A stretch of 36,947 nucleotides of DNA from Anaerolineae bacterium (GTDB taxonomy: Bacteria; Chloroflexota; Anaerolineae; Anaerolineales; UBA11858), in contig DUEG01000002.1 of NCBI GenBank assembly GCA_011176615.1, positions 1-36,947 of the forward strand, in the 5' to 3' direction. Below the pieces are notes generated by a model. That model worked only from the letters and a program-made list of their open reading frames with translations. It was not told the DNA's origin and did not search any database. Position numbers and translations under genes: made by a program. Shown piece after piece: positions 28,717 to 36,947 of this stretch (its first letter is position 1; every line of letters starts with the position of its first letter).

Positions 28717-29508
28717 TTAATATTTTTCTTTGAGTTCACCGACTGGGACAACGATTTGTCCTTCCTCTGGATGCCCAAGTATAGTTATTTGATCAGGATG
28801 AAGTGCGGCTTGCCATGATGTGTAAGCGGCAACCAAAGCGTCGAGTTCATTAGGTGTATGCAATCCCTCGAGCGGGAGATTGCCTTGTAAAAGGCGAAAT
28901 TGCGTGATTTCTTCGAGTACTCGCATCGGATCACTGACCTCGATTTCATGGTTATAAAGAACCATTTGGCGCTGGAGACGACCTTCAAGGGTGTTCTTCC
29001 GAAATGGTAAACGCTCAAGCATTGCGGTATATGAAGCATGAGGGTATGTTTCAATAAGTTGTTTAGGCGTTTCATCTTGAGGAAAATTTTGGTAACCAAG
29101 GCTCTTTAGGCGACGGAAAATCTTAAACCCCATTTGCATCCATCTTGGGCAACTCATTTCACTTGATGATGTGCGCGGTGTGCGGATATTGCGCTGGTAA
29201 AGCAAGTATTCGACTACCCGAAAACCGAGCCATCTTCCTGGGCGAGGGTTAGGAGAAAGGGAGGCGCGAATATCTTCTCGCTTCATCAATCCCTGATTAG
29301 GGCGTTGTGGTGCGCAGATACTTACAAAAGCGGATTCCTGTCCTCCCACGAAAGCGGTGATTTCCTCAATTCCTCCCTCTCCTATGGCAAGAACATGTAA
29401 ATCCTTGTCAATAGCAATATAAGTATTAGGACGCTTTCCAGCAGTAGGGTCAATCCCAATAAAAGTCATGCGGTTGAATAACATAGTAGTACCCTTGCTT
29501 TCGTGCAA
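28717..29508 (-). CDS. DUF429 family protein (predicted RNase H-like fold)
   Basis: FIGIDPTAGKRPNTYIAID at the N-terminus, IETYPHASYTAML, HTPNELDALVAAYTSW. Start probably at the internal MLFNRM. Confidence 0.75.
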   Translation of the reverse strand: MHESKGTTMLFNRMTFIGIDPTAGKRPNTYIAIDKDLHVLAIGEGGIEEITAFVGGQESAFVSICAPQRPNQGLMKREDIRASLSPNPRPGRWLGFRVVEYLLYQRNIRTPRTSSSEMSCPRWMQMGFKIFRRLKSLGYQNFPQDETPKQLIETYPHASYTAMLERLPFRKNTLEGRLQRQMVLYNHEIEVSDPMRVLEEITQFRLLQGNLPLEGLHTPNELDALVAAYTSWQAALHPDQITILGHPEEGQIVVPVGELKEKY

Positions 29509-29851
29509 CCCGATAGATAATTAGATATTATCAGTTTAGCGTAAAAAGATGAAGAATGCAATAGTCAGGCAAAGGATGTGTAGATGTTGAGAGTAAAAGA
29601 CAAAAAGAACGATTGATGTTTTAATACAGAAGGCGTTGAAATAAGTTTCCTGCCGGTGCAGGAAGAGACGCAATCTGAAATCACGATGCGCACAATATAG
29701 TTATTTTGCCTAACAGGCATATCTTTTATCAATGAATTAAACGTTGTTTAAACGAGTTGTCTATACACTTCTCAACAGTCTCATCAGGACTAGTTCCTCA
29801 AACCTGGATTTTAAGGTATTATATTCATCCACTTAGTGAACAGGTAATTAT

Positions 29852-30844
29852 ATGAGCCCCGCGATTTTATTATCAGTATTAATAACCCTGGCATTAATAT
29901 TTGATTTCCTAAACGGCTTTAATGATAGCGCTAATGTTGTGGCAACGATCATTTCGTCTAGAGCAATGACACCAAAAGCCGCATTGATGATTGCTGCTGT
30001 TTCGAATTTTGTTGGTCCCTTTGTATTTGGTGTAGCAGTGGCTGAAACGATCGGTAATGAGGTCGCTTCTCCGAATTCTATTTCCATCGCAATCACCCTA
30101 GCCGCCTTAATTGGCGCCAGTATCTGGAATCTGATCACTTGGTATTTTGGGATTCCTTCAAGTTCGTCACATGCTTTGATCGGTGCTTTGGTTGGTGCGG
30201 TTGCTGTTGGGTCTGGAATATCTGTGATACATCTAAAAGGTTTGGAAAAGGTCTTGATTGCTTTGTTCACTTCTCCGTTGATTGGGTTCATTGTTGGCGC
30301 GATCATCATGCGAATAACATTGCGGTTGGCTCAAGGTGCAACCCCAAGGATTAATTTGTTCTTTAAGTGGGCGCAGTTACCTACAGGCTTGCTGCTTGCC
30401 CTCAGCCATGGGACGAACGATGCCCAGAAGACTATGGGGATGATTACCTTAGGGCTTGTGGTACTGGGATATCAGGATCATTTTTTTGTTCCTTGGTGGG
30501 TAATCCTTGCTAGCGCAACAGCCATCGGGCTTGGTACTTTTGCTGGTGGATGGCGCATCATTCGGACACTTGGCGCAAAATTCTACCGCATTCGACCAAT
30601 CCATAGTTTTACATCCCAACTTACTTCTGGGTTGGTAATTACAATTGCATCCCTGTTTGGTGGCCCAGTTAGCACAACACAAGTCGTAAGTTCTTCAATC
30701 TTAGGCGTTGGAGCAGCCCAGCGCCGTTCGCAAGTGCGTTGGAGTGTAATGCGGGATATCTTGTTCGCTTGGCTTTTGACTATACCTGCTTCAGCGGGAT
30801 TGGGCGCGCTTTTTTATTTACTAATTAATTACTTACTTTCTTAG
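29852..30844 (+). CDS. Inorganic phosphate transporter, Pit family
   Basis: 330 aa; FLNGFNDSANVVATIISSRAMTPKAAL, WYFGIPSSSSHALIGALVGA, LSHGTNDAQKTMGMITLGL, GGPVSTTQVVSSSILGVGAA. Confidence 0.96.
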   Translation: MSPAILLSVLITLALIFDFLNGFNDSANVVATIISSRAMTPKAALMIAAVSNFVGPFVFGVAVAETIGNEVASPNSISIAITLAALIGASIWNLITWYFGIPSSSSHALIGALVGAVAVGSGISVIHLKGLEKVLIALFTSPLIGFIVGAIIMRITLRLAQGATPRINLFFKWAQLPTGLLLALSHGTNDAQKTMGMITLGLVVLGYQDHFFVPWWVILASATAIGLGTFAGGWRIIRTLGAKFYRIRPIHSFTSQLTSGLVITIASLFGGPVSTTQVVSSSILGVGAAQRRSQVRWSVMRDILFAWLLTIPASAGLGALFYLLINYLLS

Positions 30845-30856
30845 GAGATACGAATC

Positions 30857-31501
30857 ATGGGTATTGCTGGTCCATTTAAACGTGGTCGCAAGGAAGACCG
30901 ATTTGTTGAGTTGTTGATTCAACAAACTGAAATCACTCACTCGGGCATGGAATTACTTGAGAGTTGGTTGAAGGACCTCAACCGTGAAATTGAGGGAAAA
31001 TCTGTTAAGGAAATGAAGCGGATGGAAAGAGAAGCGGATGAGGTTCGCCGAATATTGATTGACGAATTAAACAATACCTTTGTTACACCCTTAGACCGTG
31101 AGGACATTTTTACCTTATCCCTTTATATTGATAATATTATTGATTATGCCTATACAACCGTTGAAGAAATGCATTTGTTGGAAATCGAACCCGATGAGCA
31201 TTTGTTAGGAATGGTGGCATTAATTACGGAAGGCACTGGAAGACTCTTGTTAGCAATAAAGCGACTGAGTGCAAATCCACACTTGACAGCTGAACATGCC
31301 AATAAAGCCAAGAAGAATCATACGGAGGTTGAACATATCTATAGGTTGGCAATCGGGGAGTTATTCAAGAAAGCGAAGGATTTCAAGCAATTGATGGTAA
31401 TGCTGCGTCGGAGGGAGGTTTATCGCCATGTGTCAAATATGGCTGACAGAATAGATGATGCTGCGGATGTGCTTGGGATGATTGTTATGAAGATTATCTA
31501 G
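30857..31501 (+). CDS. DUF47 (PhoU-like) Pit accessory protein
   Basis: 214 aa; EREADEVRRILIDELNNTFVTPLDREDIFTLSLYIDNIIDYAYTTVEEMHL; directly downstream of pit. Confidence 0.93.
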   Translation: MGIAGPFKRGRKEDRFVELLIQQTEITHSGMELLESWLKDLNREIEGKSVKEMKRMEREADEVRRILIDELNNTFVTPLDREDIFTLSLYIDNIIDYAYTTVEEMHLLEIEPDEHLLGMVALITEGTGRLLLAIKRLSANPHLTAEHANKAKKNHTEVEHIYRLAIGELFKKAKDFKQLMVMLRRREVYRHVSNMADRIDDAADVLGMIVMKII

Positions 31502-31553
31502 GTCTTCTGTGTGGTGATCCATTTGATACTGAATAGCGTTTTAATCGCTGCTG

Positions 31554-32849
31554 TTATTTCGCCTGGATTAGTTTTACTGCTTTTCTAGCGATCTCAACGG
31601 CAAAATTTGTTCCTCTATCCCACGGGTAAACCTGGCTCATACTCGCGAAATAAAGCCCGTCAAGCGGGGTTTGGATAGGGGGAATTATTTTTGATTGGTT
31701 GAGGAGTGGCACTGGTTGCGCGTATTTTGCGCGATGGAGCCAAACTTTGCGAATCCAGTTTCGCTCGAATTTTGGATTGATACGTTTTAGGGCGGGAAGG
31801 AAACGTTCTAACAATTCATCCTTTGATAATTGGAAGTATTCATGATCGGGTTCCAGGTAATCTCCGCAATAGATGATATGGTCGCCACCAAAGTAATCCG
31901 GAGAAAGATAGTTTGTGTGCTCCACAAGTGCCAAGAATGGGAACCCTGCTTGTTTTGGTAGATTGAACCAATAATATCCCTTTTCTGAAAGTTGGTGTTT
32001 AATCGCAAGGGTCATTGCCACAGCCCCCATGCTTGTCAAAGATAACAAACCTTGAAGATATTCGTTAGGGAGTTGGGGTGTGATCTTGGCAAAGATGGCG
32101 GGTGAGGTTGTGACAAGAACCCTATCATAATTATGAGCACCCTGCTGGGTACGAAGGCTAAAGCCGCCTTTTGGATTGATCGTAATTCTTTCGACGGTGC
32201 TATTTAATTTGATTTCCACACCTAAGGAACGTAAGTGGTTAGCCATGTCATTGTTGAATGCCTGGAATCCACCCTTATAAGTACCCAAGCGGTTTGTGCG
32301 AGCATGAAATCGCGCCCACATCCAAGCCATATTGACTTGCTCCGCATATTTCTCGCCGAATTTCCCGTCTATCATTGGTTTCCACATGGTCTCGTATACC
32401 TGATTCCCAGCCCATTTCCGCATCCAGGTTTCCGCTGTTGATTTCTCTAGCGGCTCCCAATGATTGGTAAGGCGTAGATACAAGACAGCCAAACCAAAAC
32501 GAATTTTGTTAATTCCCCACCCTAAGCCAGGAAAAAGTAGAGCGGATGAGACCGAGTCAAGGGGATACCATTTTTCTTTGTAATACATTACTGTATAAGG
32601 GCGGGGAAAGAGCACCCGATCTGACCACCCCAGTTCTTCTATCAAACCAAGAATGTGCCTATCGGAGGCAAACCAGTGATGGTAATATTTTTCTACAGAC
32701 CAGTCCCATTGAGGATCTTTAAATCCAGAAGATAGTCCCCCAACTTGATCGCTTGCCTCGTATATAGTGACATTGTTTCCCTGTTTAACAAGGTCTAATG
32801 CTGCTGTCAATCCTGCCATTCCTGCGCCGATAATTCCTATGCTTTTCAT
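31554..32849 (-). CDS. FAD/NAD(P)-dependent oxidoreductase (amine oxidase / protoporphyrinogen-oxidase-like)
   Basis: 431 aa; SIGIIGAGMAGLTAALDLVKQGNNVTIYEASDQVGGLSSGF, C-terminal DGLYFASMSQVYPWDRGTNFAVEIARKAV. Confidence 0.88.
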   Translation of the reverse strand: MKSIGIIGAGMAGLTAALDLVKQGNNVTIYEASDQVGGLSSGFKDPQWDWSVEKYYHHWFASDRHILGLIEELGWSDRVLFPRPYTVMYYKEKWYPLDSVSSALLFPGLGWGINKIRFGLAVLYLRLTNHWEPLEKSTAETWMRKWAGNQVYETMWKPMIDGKFGEKYAEQVNMAWMWARFHARTNRLGTYKGGFQAFNNDMANHLRSLGVEIKLNSTVERITINPKGGFSLRTQQGAHNYDRVLVTTSPAIFAKITPQLPNEYLQGLLSLTSMGAVAMTLAIKHQLSEKGYYWFNLPKQAGFPFLALVEHTNYLSPDYFGGDHIIYCGDYLEPDHEYFQLSKDELLERFLPALKRINPKFERNWIRKVWLHRAKYAQPVPLLNQSKIIPPIQTPLDGLYFASMSQVYPWDRGTNFAVEIARKAVKLIQAK

Positions 32850-33901
32850 TATTGCTCCTCAGAAGGTGTGATGTCCGGGTTCGAAACCATTAGAGTTGCT
32901 TTTTCACCGGTCCAACGGATTCCCTCTCTCGCAAAGTAGTAAGCGCCTAACGCTGTAATTGGCACCCATAATGCTACATGCAAAACTAGCGTATACCCCG
33001 CGGCAAGCGCTCCTTTCACGCCATACGCTTTGAGTACCGCAATCCCAGGCGCATCGAACGTGCCTACGTAACCAGGCGCTGATGGAATTGTTGTGGCAAG
33101 ATTTACAATCCCATTCATCAGCATTAAGGCAAAGAAACTAACCTGGAAGTTAAAGGCATGCATTACGAACCAGTATTTTCCTGTTTCAAGTAACCAGATC
33201 ACAACGGAAGTTAAAAATACCATAATCGCTTCTCGAGGCGAGCGTAAGGATTCTAATCCAGTCATAAATCGCAGGATAATATCCATTGATCGATCTTGAA
33301 AGCGTTTGGGGACGAGGCGATGCACTAATTGTGTGATTAGATGTTCCGCTTTCTGGGGAAACATTGCGGCAAGTAGGAAAGCAATCAAAACGCCAATAAA
33401 GGCAGCGGCACCCCATAAGGCTAGGGTCTGAATATTTCCTACAAAGCCGGAATCCGAAGTCAATCGGGCGAGTTCTGGCAAGTTGAGGAATACAAAAGCG
33501 AGCATTACAACGCCATCGAAAACGCGTTCGACGATGATAGTTGCTAGGGATGAGGAAATAGGCACGTCTTCGCGTTTCTTGAGCACCACCGCCCGCAACA
33601 ATTCACCTGCTCGTGCAGGATAGATGTTATTACCCATATATCCAATTGCGACGATAGGGAACATCGTACGTGTAGGAATAACCTTGATGGGACGGAGCAG
33701 ATAATGCCATCGCCATGAACGAGCCCATACACCAATAAAATACACGGTTACACCGGGAATAAGCCAAATATAATCAGCATCCTTAAGAACAGACCAAATA
33801 TCCTCAATGTGCAAGCCTTTGAGGGCAAAGTACAGGAAGATGACGCTGATGGCTACACCAGCCCAGAATTGCCAACGTTTCATAGATGTCAATTCTACCA
33901 T
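32849..33901 (-). CDS. Lysylphosphatidylglycerol synthase TM / YbhN (UPF0104)-like integral membrane protein
   Basis: 350 aa polytopic; RSWRWHYLLRPIKVIP, MGNNIYPARAGELLRAVVLKKREDVPISSSLATIIVERVFD, TIPSAPGYVGTFDAPGIAVLKAYGV. Confidence 0.88.
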   Translation of the reverse strand: MVELTSMKRWQFWAGVAISVIFLYFALKGLHIEDIWSVLKDADYIWLIPGVTVYFIGVWARSWRWHYLLRPIKVIPTRTMFPIVAIGYMGNNIYPARAGELLRAVVLKKREDVPISSSLATIIVERVFDGVVMLAFVFLNLPELARLTSDSGFVGNIQTLALWGAAAFIGVLIAFLLAAMFPQKAEHLITQLVHRLVPKRFQDRSMDIILRFMTGLESLRSPREAIMVFLTSVVIWLLETGKYWFVMHAFNFQVSFFALMLMNGIVNLATTIPSAPGYVGTFDAPGIAVLKAYGVKGALAAGYTLVLHVALWVPITALGAYYFAREGIRWTGEKATLMVSNPDITPSEEQ

Positions 33902-34012
33902 TTATCTCTATTAATTTATCCTTCTCATTCTATATAACTATGGGTAAAAGCCCTTTTTATAGGTTCTGGAAACAACTTACTTTGCTGTCGAATACGAGGG
34001 TACATGAAAGTG

Positions 34013-34018
34013 TATAAT
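34013..34018 (+). promoter_or_regulatory. Candidate -10 element placed 7 nt before the ATG of the propeller gene
   Basis: TATAAT at 34013-34018, ATG at 34026; -35 not convincing. Confidence 0.45.
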
Positions 34019-34025
34019 ACGGTTT

Positions 34026-35378
34026 ATGAAACGAATGCTACCCCGAGTCTTGTTGGGAATATTCATATTCATAATTGTTATTGGAATTGGTTTGCTTTTG
34101 GCTGCGCCTCGCGTCGATAATTATCAACCAAATAGTGAACAAGGGGAGATTCCATCATCCTCTCCTTTGATGATTACGTTTAATAAGCCGATGGATATTG
34201 ACAGCGTTGCTTCTCATTTGGAAACCAATCCAAGGCGGGTTGGTTCTTTCGAGCAACAAGGGAATACAGTTGTTTTCAACCCCGATATTCCTTGGATAAG
34301 TAGCGCTTTTGTTACTGTGACCCTCAAAGCAGGTGCGCGCAATACATTTGGGTTGCCTTTATTGCGTACATTAACCTGGAAATTCTATGTGCCTGAAACA
34401 CGCTTGGCTTACTTGTGGCCCTTTGAACCTCCTTCTGATATTTATTTGTTAGAGCCACATTCCGGTAAAGTAGTGCGCTTAACGACGTTTAAAAAAGGTG
34501 TTAATGATTTTGATGTCAGTCTGGATGGGAGAATGATTTATTTCAGCGCGGAGAACGATCAAGGAGGAAGTGATATCTATTCCCTTGATTTACTGGATAA
34601 GCACGTTATACGGATTCTCGAATGCGGGCATGTTCATTGTTCAGGTGTATTGGTATCACCAGACAATCGGTTCTTGGCTTTTCAACGAGCGGACGGTGTT
34701 ATTAACAATGAAAACATTTCTGCCCTTTGGTTAATGAATTTGTTGAATAAGGATACTTACATAGTAAGTGAGGCAGAAGAAGGTGTCGATGATTTTGGGT
34801 GGCATCCAATGGGTAAATTAGTCTATTTTATAGGAGACCGCAATCTTATCAGGTTGGTTGACCCTGATTCTAATGAAAGGCAGGAGTTTGAAATTGATAG
34901 TGAATCTCTGGGGGTTTGGTCACCCGATGGAACGTTGTATCTAACCACAACATTGATTCCAGTGAAGACGAAAGATGTAGATGCAGCCATTTCGAGCCAT
35001 TTGCTTCTTTATAATTTGCTTTCTAAACAATCTACAGACCTAACCGAAGGCATTAATCTTGAAGATGCTACCCCTGCGTTTTCTCCAAATGGAGATTGGA
35101 TCGCTTTTGGTCGCAAATATTTGGATGCATCAGACTGGACACCTGGTCGGCAATTATGGTTGGTCAAAATAGACGGCAGTAATACTCATGCATTGACAAA
35201 CGAGCCCGATCTTAATCATGTCAATATTACTTGGTCGCCTGATGGAAAGTATATTGCATTTATATGTTTCAATCAGGTAAAAATTACCGCACCACCCGAA
35301 GTGTGGATGATCGATGTTGAAGGCAAAACCCCAGTAAGGTTGGTGATCAACGCGTATGCGCCTCAGTGGATTCCCTGA
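34026..35378 (+). CDS. Membrane-anchored Ig-like (Big_5-type) plus TolB/PD40 beta-propeller protein
   Basis: 450 aa; N-terminal TM; PSSSPLMITFNKPMD...Ig-like; PD40-type repeats (VSLDGRMIYFSAENDQGGSDIYSLDL, AFSPNGDWIAFGRKY, TWSPDGKYIAFICF). Confidence 0.8.
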   Translation: MKRMLPRVLLGIFIFIIVIGIGLLLAAPRVDNYQPNSEQGEIPSSSPLMITFNKPMDIDSVASHLETNPRRVGSFEQQGNTVVFNPDIPWISSAFVTVTLKAGARNTFGLPLLRTLTWKFYVPETRLAYLWPFEPPSDIYLLEPHSGKVVRLTTFKKGVNDFDVSLDGRMIYFSAENDQGGSDIYSLDLLDKHVIRILECGHVHCSGVLVSPDNRFLAFQRADGVINNENISALWLMNLLNKDTYIVSEAEEGVDDFGWHPMGKLVYFIGDRNLIRLVDPDSNERQEFEIDSESLGVWSPDGTLYLTTTLIPVKTKDVDAAISSHLLLYNLLSKQSTDLTEGINLEDATPAFSPNGDWIAFGRKYLDASDWTPGRQLWLVKIDGSNTHALTNEPDLNHVNITWSPDGKYIAFICFNQVKITAPPEVWMIDVEGKTPVRLVINAYAPQWIP

Positions 35379-35581
35379 ATGTACGTGGTTTACAGTGCTG
35401 AGTTGTTCATCTAAAATCAAGCATTCCAAATCAATCGCCTCTGTTAAATGAGGGCATAAACCCTTGAATATGTATAAACAGCCTGAACCAATTCGTCACA
35501 CAGACGCTAACATGATTTTCTTGAACGAAGTTTGTTTTGAAAGATAATTAAGGGAGAACTTAAAACCCAAAAAAATATCTT

Positions 35582-36754
35582 ATGGATTTACAATCAAACG
35601 TTTTAATTCCTGATTTCAAAAGTCTTAAGCAATTAATAAAGAAGAAAGCCAGGCAATTGGGTTTTTCATTGGTTGGGGTAACTACCTGTGAACCGCCAGC
35701 ACATTTGAATGTTTATCAAAATTGGATAGCAGCCGGTTATCATGGAGAGATGGGCTGGCTAGCAACCGAGCGTGCAATTAAAAGGAGAGCCGATCCACAT
35801 GAAATCCTGAAAGAATGTCAATCCATTCTTGTGCTTGGGATGCTTTATGAGCAGGCGGATAATTTCAGGAAGCGAGACGACCATGGAAGGATTGCATCGT
35901 ACGCCATAGGAAAAGATTACCATGACCGGATTCCCCCGCTATTACGAGAAATAGTTAGATATATTGAGGAGCAGGTTGGAGAACATGTTCCAAACAGGGT
36001 TTACACGGATACAGGGTCGATTATGGAGCGCGAGATCGCACAGCGGGCTGGTTTGGGGTGGATCGGTAAAAACACTTGCCTGATCAATCCAAAGGAAGGG
36101 TCATACTTCTTCTTGGCTGAGATATTTTTAGGTATTGCTTTAGATGCTGATGAACCGTTTTTATCTGATCAGTGCGGTTCTTGTACGCGTTGCATTGAAG
36201 CCTGTCCAACTTCTTGCATTCTACCGAATAGGACGATTGATGCAAGCCGATGTATTTCGTATTTGACGATTGAGTTGAAATCCGAGATTCCTGAAGAGTT
36301 GCGTGCTTTGATTGGAGATTGGGTGTTTGGTTGCGATGTGTGTCAACAAGTTTGTCCTTGGAACCAACCCTTTTCTACATATAAAAAGCAATCTATATTT
36401 GACGGCTCAACAAGTGCATCATATCCGGATTTGGACGAATCATTGTCCCTAACAACTGAAAAATTTAATCGCTTGTTCAAGGGAAGTGCTGTGAAACGTA
36501 CTAAACGTCGAGGCTACTTACGGAATATAGCGGTTGCAGCAGGAAATCAAGGGAGCCCAAACTTAGTCAAATCCCTTGTAAACGCAATGCAGGATCCTGA
36601 GTCTCTAGTTAGGCGCCATGTTGCCTGGGCGCTAGGACAAATCGGTGGGGATGAAGCCTTAGATGTATTGCGGATTGCAGCACAGAAAGAGACCGATGAA
36701 CAAGTGTTGGACGAAATCAATAACGCATTGGAGACCTGTTTTGAAAGATCGTAA
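35582..36754 (+). CDS. queG: Epoxyqueuosine reductase QueG with C-terminal HEAT-like repeats
   Basis: 390 aa; GEMGWLATERAIKRRADP, TDTGSIMEREIAQRAGLGWIGKNTCLI, two Fe4S4 motifs (CGSCTRCIEACPTSCI, CDVCQQVCPWNQ), C-terminal VRRHVAWALGQIGG. Confidence 0.96.
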   Translation: MDLQSNVLIPDFKSLKQLIKKKARQLGFSLVGVTTCEPPAHLNVYQNWIAAGYHGEMGWLATERAIKRRADPHEILKECQSILVLGMLYEQADNFRKRDDHGRIASYAIGKDYHDRIPPLLREIVRYIEEQVGEHVPNRVYTDTGSIMEREIAQRAGLGWIGKNTCLINPKEGSYFFLAEIFLGIALDADEPFLSDQCGSCTRCIEACPTSCILPNRTIDASRCISYLTIELKSEIPEELRALIGDWVFGCDVCQQVCPWNQPFSTYKKQSIFDGSTSASYPDLDESLSLTTEKFNRLFKGSAVKRTKRRGYLRNIAVAAGNQGSPNLVKSLVNAMQDPESLVRRHVAWALGQIGGDEALDVLRIAAQKETDEQVLDEINNALETCFERS

Positions 36755-36947
36755 ACTCACTGTTGGTTGGATTAGCCTATTTGTGGTTAGCGCATTTGTT
36801 GGAATATTGACTGCTTGTGCGCAAATAGCCCCTTCTTCGAATACTCATCACGATAGGGTTGACGCGGGAACATCTGAGGCAATGGTTGGGTTGATGGGCA
36901 GCGAAGAGGTCGGGATAAAGCAAACTGAAGTGTTGAGTACGGCAATG
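36741..36947 (+). CDS. Putative lipoprotein, N-terminal fragment (runs off the window)
   Basis: TTG start overlapping the queG 3' end; translation MKDRKLTVGWISLFVVSAFVGILTACAQIAPSSN... with lipobox L-T-A-C. Confidence 0.6.
   Translation, partial: MKDRKLTVGWISLFVVSAFVGILTACAQIAPSSNTHHDRVDAGTSEAMVGLMGSEEVGIKQTEVLSTAM

Noticed and set aside
29848-30309. 153-aa minus-strand ORF opposite pit
   Set aside because: Antisense shadow of a conserved transporter; repeated A/I/T composition mirrors the sense-strand codons.
1-36947. CRISPR arrays, tRNA/rRNA genes, phage or toxin-antitoxin/defence modules
   Set aside because: No regular repeat-spacer array, tRNA T-loop/CCA pattern, integrase/transposase or defence-type protein was recognised in the window.

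Overview
36.9-kb chromosomal segment, most likely from a Chloroflexota (Anaerolineae-like) bacterium. This taxon guess rests on gene content and protein style, with no database search. The window is mostly housekeeping genes: a CIRCE-controlled heat-shock regulon (solo groEL; hrcA-grpE-dnaK-dnaJ, followed by prmA), uvrC, trmD, an MFS transporter, a Pit phosphate transporter with DUF47 partner, a DAG-kinase-like lipid kinase, DUF429, an FAD amine-oxidase-like enzyme translationally coupled to a YbhN/LPG-synthase-TM-like protein, an Ig-like/PD40 propeller protein, queG, and the 5' ends of a LacI regulator and a lipoprotein. Points that merit follow-up: (1) a bacterial elp3 head-to-head with a methyltransferase that looks like Trm9/ALKBH8-MT, which would make a minimal wobble-uridine (mcm5U-type) pathway; (2) a 2113-aa hybrid sensor kinase with about 8 GAF domains and an N-terminal pseudo-receiver (phospho-acceptor Asp replaced by Ala); (3) several genes whose -10 hexamer sits 6-7 nt before the ATG, suggesting leaderless mRNAs; (4) a LacI promoter with a double palindromic operator and a 22-bp-phased direct repeat array; (5) a structured 440-bp gap between convergent genes that could encode an ncRNA. 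No tRNA/rRNA genes, CRISPR arrays or intact mobile elements were recognised.
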